Of a DNA stretch of 64,000 bases, positions 1-7,649 are shown piece after piece. A program made the position numbers and the translations under genes. Below the pieces are notes generated by a model, which was not told the DNA's origin, did no database searches, and saw nothing but the letters and a program-made list of their open reading frames with translations. Position 1 is the stretch's first letter. Each line of letters opens with the position of its first letter. Source of the stretch: Opitutaceae bacterium (lineage in GTDB: Bacteria; Verrucomicrobiota; Verrucomicrobiia; Opitutales; Opitutaceae); contig JACSRI010000137.1 of assembly GCA_014879845.1 (NCBI GenBank), forward strand, positions 1 to 64,000. Direction: 5' to 3'.

Positions 1-23
1 TCGGAGATGTGTATAAGAGACAG
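1..23 (+). other. Nextera/Tn5 sequencing adapter remnant
   Basis: The last 19 bases, AGATGTGTATAAGAGACAG, are the Tn5 mosaic end used in Nextera libraries. The four bases before them, TCGG, match the end of the read-2 transposase adapter. This is library DNA left at a contig end and not part of the genome. The biological sequence starts at about base 24. Confidence 0.97.
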
Positions 24-51
24 GGACTGCGCTTGCCGTGGTGTGGGATCG

Positions 52-918
52 CTAGGCGCTCGTTTCCCGGGCGTGCGTTGAGCGATCGGAGCGTGAGACT
101 TCGAAGTCAACCTCAGGCATGGCGGGATCACTTGCTCTTTCGGCCCCCTCCGCTCGCGACGTCGCACCGGGAATCAACATCGGTGTGCGACGGCGATAGG
201 CGAGATAGTCGGCGCCGTGGATCGTGACGAGGTCGCGCTCCTCAAACTGGATCGCGATGAGAATGTAGGCGGATGTCGCGAGTGCGAAAACCAGATGCGC
301 CACCGTCATCGTGGGCGTGAACCAAAAGGAAAAGAACCAGCCGACGTAGAGCGGATGCCGCACGAGACGGTAGGGTCCGGGAGTGACGAACTTCAGCGGG
401 CGATACGGCACGCCGCGAAAGTACTTCCACACCTGGCGCAGGCCGAAGAGATCGAAGTGGTTGATGAGAAAAGTCGTCACCAGCACGAGCAGCCACCCGA
501 ACGCGAACCCGGCGTGCAGCAGGCCGATGATCACGGGGCTCTCGGCCTGCCAGACGATGCCGCCCATCGGACGCCATTGCCAGAACAGCAGGATCAGCGC
601 GAGTGACGAGAGCAGCACGTAGAGCGAGCGCTCGGCCGCCGTGGGCACGAAGCGCTCGAGCCAGCGCTTGAAGACCGGCCGCGCCATCACGCTGTGCTGC
701 ACGGCGAACACGCCGAGCAGCGCGAGGTTGATCGCCAGCGCCAAACCGAACGGGTCGGTCGCGGGGGAGTCCATCGACTTTGGCACGAGCAGGTTGCCGA
801 CGAAGCCGGCGGCGTAGAGAAAGGTCACGAAGAAGATCGCGTAGGAGACGATACCGAAGAGCAGGACCGCGCTGCGTTGCAGGGCGGTCGGCGTCGAATG
901 GGACGGGGGCGGATTCAT
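52..918 (-). CDS. mddA: MddA-like methanethiol S-methyltransferase (NnrU/isoprenylcysteine methyltransferase fold)
   Basis: The 288-residue integral membrane protein has about five hydrophobic segments. The motifs FLINHFDLFGLRQVW, RLVRHPLYVGWF and QFEERDLVTIHG are as I recall them from MddA proteins, which use S-adenosylmethionine to methylate methanethiol to dimethyl sulfide. The ATG at 918 was chosen because the longer frame upstream is Arg-rich and low in hydrophobicity, while MNPPPSHS leads straight into the first membrane segment. The last 35 or so residues are a polar tail beyond the usual end. It stands alone, downstream of the kinase gene on the same strand. A generic NnrU-family or isoprenylcysteine methyltransferase assignment is the alternative. 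Confidence 0.75.
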   Translation of the reverse strand: MNPPPSHSTPTALQRSAVLLFGIVSYAIFFVTFLYAAGFVGNLLVPKSMDSPATDPFGLALAINLALLGVFAVQHSVMARPVFKRWLERFVPTAAERSLYVLLSSLALILLFWQWRPMGGIVWQAESPVIIGLLHAGFAFGWLLVLVTTFLINHFDLFGLRQVWKYFRGVPYRPLKFVTPGPYRLVRHPLYVGWFFSFWFTPTMTVAHLVFALATSAYILIAIQFEERDLVTIHGADYLAYRRRTPMLIPGATSRAEGAERASDPAMPEVDFEVSRSDRSTHARETSA

Positions 919-966
919 GGTTGGATGGGTGCCTGTGTTTTGTGGATCTGATGGGGGTGCACAGAC

Positions 967-997
967 TGAAGCGGAGTTTCGGGGCGAAAAGGACCAC
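967..997 (-). promoter_or_regulatory. Shared 31-bp upstream motif, copy 1 (before mddA)
   Basis: Read on the minus strand this is GTGGTCCTTTTCGCCC, eight variable bases, then CGCTTCA. The same arrangement, with one mismatch in the fixed positions, occurs at 4067-4097. It lies about 50-80 bases upstream of the mddA ATG. GTGGTCC and CGCTTCA are 17 bases apart, which would suit a -35/-10 pair or a regulator site. Function is inferred only. Confidence 0.4.
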
Positions 998-1087
998 GAG
1001 CCTGCATTCCGCAGTGCAATCCTTCGATGTCGCGCGTCCTGGAGCGTGACCTTCTCCGGGCGGGGTGCCCCCGAGGCAGAGCGGTCT

Positions 1088-1158
1088 CGCCGAGCCCTCC
1101 GCGAGGATCCCGCGGTGCTTCGGTCGACTGACGCGCACATCTCGGCGAGGCGTCCTCG
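1088..1158. repeat. Diverged CTCGCCGAGG palindromic repeat
   Basis: TCTCGCCGAGCCCTCCGCGAG at 1087-1107 and CTCGGCGAGGCGTCCTCG at 1141-1158 resemble the two arms of the better preserved inverted repeat at 25572-25659. It appears to be a degraded copy of the same dispersed element, in the gap between mddA and the kinase gene. Confidence 0.5.
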
Positions 1159-1212
1159 TTTCCTGTGCGTCGTACACGGCGCACAGACCAACGTCCTCCC
1201 GCGATCGATCCG

Positions 1213-4038
1213 TTACGGCGCCGCTGTGCCCAGGGTCGCTTCCTGCGTCGCCGGATGATCCGGGCCGAGCGTCGCCTCGAGGTGCTCGCGCGCCGAGGTG
1301 AACGCCGCGATTGCGCCCGCGTGATCGCCCTGCGCCCGCAGCACGTGCGCGAGGGCCAGCCAGTCGCGACCGAGATGGCTCGAGACCTCGCCGTGCGGGA
1401 TCGACTCGCGGTCGATCGCGAGCGCGCGTTCGGCGTCGGTCCGCGCATCGGCGAACCGGTCCAGGCGCCGATGCGCCTCGGCCCGCCGCGCGAGCAGCGC
1501 CGGCAGGAAACACACCGGGAGCGCCGCCTCTCGGTGGGCGATCGCCCGATCAAGCGCGACCAACGCCACCGCAGTCTCGCCGCGCGCGAGCGCCAGCAGG
1601 GCCGCCTGCTCGTCGACAAAACTGAATACGAAGTGCCCTTCGGGCAGGCTCGCGCGAAATCCTTCCTGCGCTGCGGCCAGCGCGGCCGCAGCCCGGTCGA
1701 GGTCGCCCTGGCTCGTCCTGATGCGGGCGAGGCTGAGCAACGCTTGATTTGCGACCATGCCATCGTCGAATTTCCGCGCCTGACTCAGGGAGCGGTCGGC
1801 CAACCGGGACGCCTCGTCGTACCGACCCAGGTCGATGAGGGCGCGGGCCAGGTTGTTCAGGAGCAGCGGCGACATGCCTTCGTCGGAGACAGCACCTCCG
1901 TTGATTCCGATCGCACGGCGGTACATCGACTCGGCTTCGCGCGGACGGCCGAGCGCGACGAGCGCGAGGGCCCAGTTGTTGAGCAGCGTGCCGGCCTTTT
2001 CCGTCTCCTGGCGACCGAGCGCGTTCAGTTGCGTCCGCGTGGTGGCGAAGAGCGCCGCGGATTCCGCCCAGCGGCCGGCCATCCGGTAGGTCTCCGCCAG
2101 TTCCATCGCCGAGCTCACCTTGAACAGTCCGGAGCCGGCGGCGTATCCCTCGACGATCCGGTGTGCCGCTTCCGCGCGCTCGACGGCGAGCGCGAGCTTG
2201 CCCGCCTGGCGAGCGATCTGGCTGCCGGATTTAAGGCAGTAGACATGGGTCGTCTCGTTGCCCGGCGAAGCGATCACCTCGGCGAGCGCGGACGCGATGA
2301 TCTGCTCGGCGCGATCGAACTCGCCCCCGCCGGCCAGCGCCTTGGCCAGCGTCGCACCCGCGTAGGGCCGGAGCGAACCATCGGGCAACGCGAGCGCGCG
2401 GGCGTAGGCCCGCTCCAGGACCTCGATCGCCTTGCCCTGCATTTCCAGGTTCGAGTAGTAGCTGCCGATCGTCACCAACATCTCGACACGGTTCTCCTCC
2501 GTGTCCGCGAGTTCGTGATCGACCACGGCCTCCGCGCGCGCGAGGAGTTCGCCCAGGGTGATCGGTTGGCCGCCGGGCGCGGCTTCCTTGAGCAGGAATG
2601 CATTCAGGTCGTTGATGGCCTCGGCCCGCGAGAGCTCCACGAGCGCCTTGTCCCGCGCCTCATCCGCGCGCTGGCGCTGCGCATCGGCGCGCTGGCGCGC
2701 CTCATTCGCACGTTCGCGCTGGGCGTCCGCCATGGCGGCGTGGCGCTGCGCGCGTCGCGCCTGCGTGACCGTGCCCGCCAGACCGGCGAGCAGCAGCACG
2801 AACACCACGACGACAAACGCGACCGGACCGCGATGGCGGCGCACGAACTTCGCCGCGCGATAGGACCAGCGATCCGGCCGCGCGAGCACCCGCTCGTGTG
2901 CCAGATGGCGCGTCAGGTCCAGCGCGAGTTCCTGGGCGGTCTCGTAGCGGCGTTTCCGGTCCTTCTGGAGGCATCGCAGCACGATCCAGTCGAGGTCGCC
3001 GCGCAGCTCACTGACGAGTTTCCTCGATTCGAGGCGCCGGCGTTGCGCGGTGGTCGTGAGGTCCGCGGCGCTCAACGACGTGAGGCGATGCGACGGACGC
3101 GGCGGCTCCGTCTCGCAGATGACGCGCTGGATCTCCTCGTAGCCGGCGGCCAGCAGCGCCTGCGGGTCGAAGGGCGTGCGGCCGGTCAGCAGTTCGTAGA
3201 GCAGCACACCGAGGCTGTAGATGTCGCTGCGCGTATCCACATCGATCCCACTGAGCCCTGTCTGTTCCGGGCTCATGTACGCGGGCGTGCCGACGAACTG
3301 GTGGAAACGCGTGAAGAGGGTCTTTTCCGTGAGGCGCTGCTCCGTCGCTTTCGCGATGCCGAAGTCGATCACCTTCGGCACGGCCTTGTCGTCGTGCAGC
3401 GTGACGAGGATGTTCGACGGCTTCAGGTCGCGATGGATCACGCCCTTCTGGTGGGCGTGCTGCACGGCGTGGCAGACCTGTGTGAACAACTCCAGGCGTT
3501 CGCGCGTGCTCAGGCGCTCCTGGTCGCAGAAATCGGTGATCGGCACGCCGCGCACCAATTCCATGACGAAATACGGCCGCCCTGCGGCGGTCGCGCCGCC
3601 GTCGAACACCCGCGCGATGTTCGGGTGCTCCATGAGCGCGAGCGCCTGGCGCTCGGCCTCGAAGCGCGCGACCACCGCCGCCGTATCCATGCCGAGCTTG
3701 ATCACCTTGAGCGCCACGCGCCGGCGCACCGGCTCCTCCTGCTCGGCGAGGTAGACCTCACCCCAGCCGCCTTCACCGATCTTCTCGAGCAGCTTGTAAC
3801 GGCCGATCTTCTCGCCCGCCATCACTTCGGCCGCGCGCGCAGGCGTGCCCATCCGGTGCGGTGCCGGTGTGTCCATGAATCCTCCGGCGCGCTCGTGAGC
3901 GTCGAGCAGCGCGTTGACCCGCGCGAGCAGGGCCGCGTCGCCGCCGCACGCGCGCTCGAGATACGCCCTGCGCTCCTCGCCACCCAGAGCCAGCGCATGC
4001 TCGAAGAGCGGCTGTTCGGGTGGGATCGTTTCGTTCAT
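1213..4038 (-). CDS. Membrane Ser/Thr protein kinase with C-terminal TPR repeats
   Basis: The 941-residue protein begins with about 75 residues resembling the usual lead-in of bacterial Hanks-type kinases. The kinase domain follows, roughly 85-350: glycine loop GEGGWGEVY, lysine in VALKVIKLGM, catalytic loop VIHRDLKPSNILV, DFG in VIDFGIAKA, and the GTPAYMSPEQ activation segment. One membrane segment (VAFVVVVFVLLLAGLAGTV) lies near residue 420, then a coiled-coil-like Arg/Glu/Ala stretch and many TPR-type helices to the end. This layout is common in Verrucomicrobia and Planctomycetes. The substrate is unknown; the TPRs probably bind a partner. A TTG 12 bases upstream is possible, but the ATG at 4038 was preferred. 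Confidence 0.93.
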   Translation of the reverse strand: MNETIPPEQPLFEHALALGGEERRAYLERACGGDAALLARVNALLDAHERAGGFMDTPAPHRMGTPARAAEVMAGEKIGRYKLLEKIGEGGWGEVYLAEQEEPVRRRVALKVIKLGMDTAAVVARFEAERQALALMEHPNIARVFDGGATAAGRPYFVMELVRGVPITDFCDQERLSTRERLELFTQVCHAVQHAHQKGVIHRDLKPSNILVTLHDDKAVPKVIDFGIAKATEQRLTEKTLFTRFHQFVGTPAYMSPEQTGLSGIDVDTRSDIYSLGVLLYELLTGRTPFDPQALLAAGYEEIQRVICETEPPRPSHRLTSLSAADLTTTAQRRRLESRKLVSELRGDLDWIVLRCLQKDRKRRYETAQELALDLTRHLAHERVLARPDRWSYRAAKFVRRHRGPVAFVVVVFVLLLAGLAGTVTQARRAQRHAAMADAQRERANEARQRADAQRQRADEARDKALVELSRAEAINDLNAFLLKEAAPGGQPITLGELLARAEAVVDHELADTEENRVEMLVTIGSYYSNLEMQGKAIEVLERAYARALALPDGSLRPYAGATLAKALAGGGEFDRAEQIIASALAEVIASPGNETTHVYCLKSGSQIARQAGKLALAVERAEAAHRIVEGYAAGSGLFKVSSAMELAETYRMAGRWAESAALFATTRTQLNALGRQETEKAGTLLNNWALALVALGRPREAESMYRRAIGINGGAVSDEGMSPLLLNNLARALIDLGRYDEASRLADRSLSQARKFDDGMVANQALLSLARIRTSQGDLDRAAAALAAAQEGFRASLPEGHFVFSFVDEQAALLALARGETAVALVALDRAIAHREAALPVCFLPALLARRAEAHRRLDRFADARTDAERALAIDRESIPHGEVSSHLGRDWLALAHVLRAQGDHAGAIAAFTSAREHLEATLGPDHPATQEATLGTAAP

Positions 4039-4066
4039 GGGGGCGAGCAAAGACCTGCTGCATCCT

Positions 4067-4097
4067 TGAAGCGAGATCAGCGGGCCAAAAGGACCAC
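4067..4097 (-). promoter_or_regulatory. Shared 31-bp upstream motif, copy 2 (before kinase gene)
   Basis: Minus-strand GTGGTCCTTTTGGCCC, eight variable bases, CGCTTCA. It begins 29 bases upstream of the kinase ATG. See the copy at 967-997. The rest of 4039-4320 shows no gene. Confidence 0.4.
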
Positions 4098-4320
4098 AGG
4101 ATCATCCATTCGCGTCGGGAACAGCATCCGGCGAACCAGCCAGCACGTGCCACGGACCGGCCAGGGTCCGGGTCCCGAGGAGCACCGCTGCCTCGATCCT
4201 GCGACGCCGATTCTCTGCATGTTCATGATCGCCTCGAGCGCGCGCATGCCGGCATCGCGGCCGAACGGGGTCGGTGTGAGGTGTGGCGGTGGTTTCATGC
4301 GCGATCGAGCGCAACCCGGA

Positions 4321-5211
4321 TCACGTGGAGTGGCGGCGTGCGTCGGCGAGAATCTCGTGGATCGTCCAGCGCGCCATCTCGGCGAAATTCGGATTCGTCG
4401 CGCGATAGTAGGGCAGGGCGATGAGCGCGATCGAGAGGGCGCGGGCGCGTCCGCGTATCCACATGGCCTCGTCGGCGTCGACGGCGGAGCGGAAGATTCC
4501 CCTCGCGCCCTCCGGGAGCAGCGTCCAGGCCGGAATCAGGTCGCAGGCGGGATCGCCCATGCCCGCGGTGGCGAAGTCGAGCACGCCGCTCAGCCGGCCC
4601 TGGTGTGTCAGGAGGTTGCCCGGAAGCAGATCCGCATGCACCCACGTGGGTGGACCATCCCAGGTCGGGGCGCGCAGGGCTTCCTCCCAGACCGCGAGGG
4701 CCGCGACGGTGTCGATCATGCCCGCCACGCGTGCGATCGCCGTGCGTGTCTGCGCGTCCCGGTCGATGAGGGGACCGCCGCGATAGGCGGTCTCCGTGCC
4801 TGACGGTGTGATGCGGCGCATCGCGGTGACGAACCGGGCGAGATCGGCCGCGACCCTCTCGGGTGCGAGGAGCGTCGTGGGTTCGGGTGACACGCCTTCG
4901 ATCCAGTCGGTCACGAGCCAGGTCCACGGGTAGGTCCCCTGGGGTTTGCCCACGCCGAGGACGCGCGGGATGCGAAACGGCAGGTGCGGGGCAAGCAACG
5001 GCAGCACGCTGGCCTCGCGCTCGGCATCGCGCGCACCCCACGGCACGCGGCAGAGGCGCACGGCCTTGTCCGTCCCGAGGCGAAAGATCGCGTTGACCGT
5101 GCCGTCGGTGTTGATCGCTCCGAGTTCGAGCGTGCGCCACGGTGGGAATTGCGTGGTCACGAGCCGACGTACCAGGTCGGGCGTGATGACGATCTCGTCC
5201 GCGTGCATCAT
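4321..5211 (-). CDS. APH-family phosphotransferase (aminoglycoside/choline kinase fold)
   Basis: The 296-residue protein carries the APH signatures: Brenner-type catalytic motif WVHADLLPGNLL near residue 195 and the metal-binding motif GVLDFATAGMGDPACDL about 20 residues later. An ATP-binding N-lobe has AVRLCRVPWG as the probable lysine-bearing strand equivalent. Such proteins phosphorylate hydroxyls on aminoglycosides, sugars, choline or amino alcohols; nothing here fixes the substrate, so antibiotic resistance should not be assumed. Two adjacent ATGs (5211 and 5208) could start it; no Shine-Dalgarno sequence decides. It lies upstream of the kinase gene with a 282-base gap, so co-transcription is uncertain. 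Confidence 0.85.
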   Translation of the reverse strand: MMHADEIVITPDLVRRLVTTQFPPWRTLELGAINTDGTVNAIFRLGTDKAVRLCRVPWGARDAEREASVLPLLAPHLPFRIPRVLGVGKPQGTYPWTWLVTDWIEGVSPEPTTLLAPERVAADLARFVTAMRRITPSGTETAYRGGPLIDRDAQTRTAIARVAGMIDTVAALAVWEEALRAPTWDGPPTWVHADLLPGNLLTHQGRLSGVLDFATAGMGDPACDLIPAWTLLPEGARGIFRSAVDADEAMWIRGRARALSIALIALPYYRATNPNFAEMARWTIHEILADARRHST

Positions 5212-5580
5212 GGGGGGAGGAGAGGCATGAACGGCGGAAGCCGTGTCGGCAATGCCGCATCGCGTCAGGAGAATCGTCGGCTCCGGCCGGCCGGGCTGTC
5301 AGGCGCCGGATCGCCGTGCCGCGAAACGGGGACCGCCACCGTGATACGGGTGCAGCGTCGCGAGGCGGCGGGCGGGTCCGTCCGGCCTGCGCTCGGCGAA
5401 CCGAGGGCGAGCCCACGTTCGGAGTTCTTCGGCACGGGCGTCATGTCGCGGGCGCCATGGACCAGCGTCAGCACCCAGCGGTAGTTGCCAGACAACTTCA
5501 GGAAGCTTCCTCCCGCGGCCGCTGGTCGCGGGAGGCTGCAGCGATCGTGCGGTATCTGGTCGGCGCGCGGCGGCGAGGAG
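5212..5580. other. 369-base gap with a perfect hairpin
   Basis: No convincing gene. CCTCCCGCG at 5509-5517 pairs perfectly with CGCGGGAGG at 5527-5535 around a 9-base loop, just downstream of the lipoprotein gene on the minus strand. There is no clear T-tract, so it is only a weak terminator candidate. Bases 5480-5507 nearly repeat 6605-6632. Confidence 0.4.
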
Positions 5581-6309
5581 TCACTCCGGCAGCATGCTGC
5601 GAAGCTCCTCGAACAGCAGCAGGGCCGAGAGCGCCGCCGTGACCGGGCCACGCAGGTCGGCGGGGAGATCGTCGGCGAACCACACGGCGCCGTCGTTGAT
5701 CACCTCGGCGGCGGCGAGGATGCGACCCTCGTGCTCGATCGTGTAGCCTGTCGTTTCATCGAGCGGCAACGGGGTGCCGGAGAGCCGGTTGGTGCCGCGC
5801 ACGTGCAGGACGAGTTGGTCGCGTGCGAGCGTGCCGGTGAGTGCGGTTTCGCCGGCTTCGCTGAGTTTCATTTCCCAGGTGACGTCGGGATCGTGTGCCG
5901 AGGCAAAGCGGGCGCCGAGCATGGACGCGTTGCGCAACTCGATCTCGACGCCGACGGTGAGGCGCTGCTTGCGCACGAAGGCTTCGCAATCGCCGGTCCA
6001 CGCGGGCCCCTCGGAATCGGCGAGGCGGAAGGAGTAGATCTGGCGCCGCCGGCTCTGGTCATAGACGAGAATTCGCAGGTCGGGGCCCTTGGTCAGCCCG
6101 CGCTCGACGTCGTAGACGTGTGCGTCGGCGAACCGCAGCTCCTGTCCGACCTTCCATCCCTGGCGTCCGGCCACGGGGTGAGGCGTCGCGCCCGCGAGGG
6201 CGGGTGGCAGGTGCATGCGCGCCGGAGGCAGCGACGTGCAGCCGGCATGGAGTGCGAGCATCAACAACGGCAGGAGGACGACGGGGCGACGACCGGAGAG
6301 TAGTGTCAT
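5581..6309 (-). CDS. Hypothetical lipoprotein
   Basis: The 242-residue protein starts with a hydrophobic signal (VVLLPLLMLAL) and a lipobox LHAGC, so it should be lipidated at about Cys-24 and held in a membrane facing the periplasm. The mature part is polar, with alternating hydrophobic residues suggesting beta structure (YDVERGLTKGPDLRILVYDQ, VEIELRNASM). I do not recognise the family. The start at 6309 was chosen because it puts the signal peptide at the N-terminus; the open frame runs further upstream but is Arg/Pro-rich there. It follows the transglycosylase gene on the same strand by about 190 bases. Confidence 0.7.
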   Translation of the reverse strand: MTLLSGRRPVVLLPLLMLALHAGCTSLPPARMHLPPALAGATPHPVAGRQGWKVGQELRFADAHVYDVERGLTKGPDLRILVYDQSRRRQIYSFRLADSEGPAWTGDCEAFVRKQRLTVGVEIELRNASMLGARFASAHDPDVTWEMKLSEAGETALTGTLARDQLVLHVRGTNRLSGTPLPLDETTGYTIEHEGRILAAAEVINDGAVWFADDLPADLRGPVTAALSALLLFEELRSMLPE

Positions 6310-6496
6310 GGGGAAGGTTGGCCGTGATCGGACGATCGCGGGAGCGCGGACTCTCGCCGGGCCGGAACGGGCGCGCAACGGGGATCGCCTCTGGAGGCAT
6401 ACCACTTTCGGGCCCCTCGGTACGGTTTGGGACGTCCGGGTCTGTCGGCGCCGGCGTCCATCCGGGCGCTCGACGCGATCGGACTGAGGTTCGGGC

Positions 6497-7513
6497 TCAA
6501 CCCTTTTCCGGCGCCTTCGGTGCGGGCAGGGCCGCCGGGTCCTGCACCTTTTCGCGGCGCGCGACGGTGGCGAGGACCCTGGGCACGTAGAGGCGCGTTT
6601 CGGACGGTAGTTGCCGGGCCACTTCAGGAAACGACTTCGTCCGGCTGGCCTTGAGCGCGCGGCTGACGCGACCTTCGCCGGCATTGTAGGCGGCGAGGGC
6701 GAGCGGCCAGGACTGGAAGGTGCCGTGCAGCGTGCGCAGGTAGCGCGCGGCGGCGCGGGCGCTTTTCTCCGGGTCGGTCCGCTCGTCCGGCCACGAGGTG
6801 CTCATGCCGAAGCGCTCGGCTGTCGCCGGCATGAACTGGAACAGGCCGCGCGCGCCGACCGGGCTGCGCGCCCTCGGGTTCATCGACGACTCGACCTCGG
6901 CGATCCACACCCACTCCGGCGGCACGCCCTCTTCCGCAAAGACCCGTTTCAGGCGCGGGACGAGGGTTTCGGCGCGCGCTGGCGGTTGGTGGCCGATCAC
7001 GACTTTGTCCCAGTAGGGACGCTCGAGTGGCGACGAGACCTTCGTGCGCGACGTCTCCGGAATCGGCGTGCTCGCTCCGGGCGCGGCCGAGGCGGTGACG
7101 ATGTCGAGCCGCGGCTCGAGCCAGTCGGCGAGCTCATCGCCGCCCTCAAACCGGCGCAACACGAGCAGCGCCTGCCGTGCGTCGATCTCGTAGGCCGCGA
7201 TCTCCTCGAACGACCCGTCCGTGAGCGCGCGCTGCAGGTCGGCGAGAAACGCCTCCACCGACTCGCGTGTGGGAAATTCGTACTGCGCCTTCAGCTCCTG
7301 CGGGGCGTACGCCTCCCAGAGCTGCTGCCCGGCCTCGAGCACGGCGTCGAGGTCGGGCGTCGCGGCATCCTCCTCCGCTTGCGCCGCGGGTGTGGCGCGC
7401 GGCGCCGGTGGCGTATCGGCGGCGCGCACCGCGAACGTGGCGACGGCGAAGCCGATCGCTGCGCGACGAAGCGCCGCTGGAGCGAAACGGGATGGAGCGC
7501 GGGTGGGTCTCAT
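6497..7513 (-). CDS. Lytic transglycosylase, SLT/MltC-E type
   Basis: The 338-residue exported protein begins with an Arg-rich signal peptide (RRAAIGFAVATFAVRAADT). An uncharacterised Ala/Glu-rich helical region (roughly 40-170) precedes a C-terminal SLT domain. The catalytic glutamate lies in AEVESSMNPRARSP, followed by GARGLFQFMPATAERFGM and ALAAYNAGEGRVSRAL, all standard for family-1 transglycosylases that cut peptidoglycan between MurNAc and GlcNAc. The ATG at 7513 was preferred over upstream codons because it gives the signal peptide directly. It is divergent from the sigma-factor gene at 7650. Confidence 0.9.
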   Translation of the reverse strand: MRPTRAPSRFAPAALRRAAIGFAVATFAVRAADTPPAPRATPAAQAEEDAATPDLDAVLEAGQQLWEAYAPQELKAQYEFPTRESVEAFLADLQRALTDGSFEEIAAYEIDARQALLVLRRFEGGDELADWLEPRLDIVTASAAPGASTPIPETSRTKVSSPLERPYWDKVVIGHQPPARAETLVPRLKRVFAEEGVPPEWVWIAEVESSMNPRARSPVGARGLFQFMPATAERFGMSTSWPDERTDPEKSARAAARYLRTLHGTFQSWPLALAAYNAGEGRVSRALKASRTKSFPEVARQLPSETRLYVPRVLATVARREKVQDPAALPAPKAPEKG

Positions 7514-7589
7514 GACTTCTGGGACTCTATCGACCGCGCGGTTGAGGGGAAGTTTCTCGGGGCGCCGATCTCTATGCCCAGTCGATTCG

Positions 7590-7618
7590 GGAACTGCGCG
7601 AGAAATGTGTGCGATTTC
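7590..7618 (+). promoter_or_regulatory. Possible ECF-type promoter before sigma gene 1
   Basis: GGAACT at 7590-7595 matches the classical ECF -35 core GGAAC; GATTTC follows after 17 bases. A similar GGAACG plus 17-base spacer stands before the second membrane-tethered sigma gene (14113-14141), suggesting autoregulation. The -10 halves do not match each other well. Confidence 0.35.
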
Positions 7619-7649
7619 GCGACGGCGTGCGGTTATGAAGTGAGACCGC

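Noticed and set aside
1165-4803. 1212-codon open frame on the plus strand
   Set aside because: It is antisense to the kinase and APH genes, rich in Arg/His/Gln, with no domain. Long antisense frames are expected at this GC content. The same applies to 36429-39737 (minus), 26130-28709 (minus) and 30072-32606 (minus).
4321-5211. Calling the APH-fold gene an antibiotic-resistance gene
   Set aside because: The fold is shared by many metabolic kinases, and neither sequence nor neighbourhood points to an aminoglycoside substrate.
5265-5651. 128-codon minus-strand frame overlapping the lipoprotein gene end
   Set aside because: Arg/Pro/Ser-rich composition, no start context, and it overlaps better supported features on both sides.
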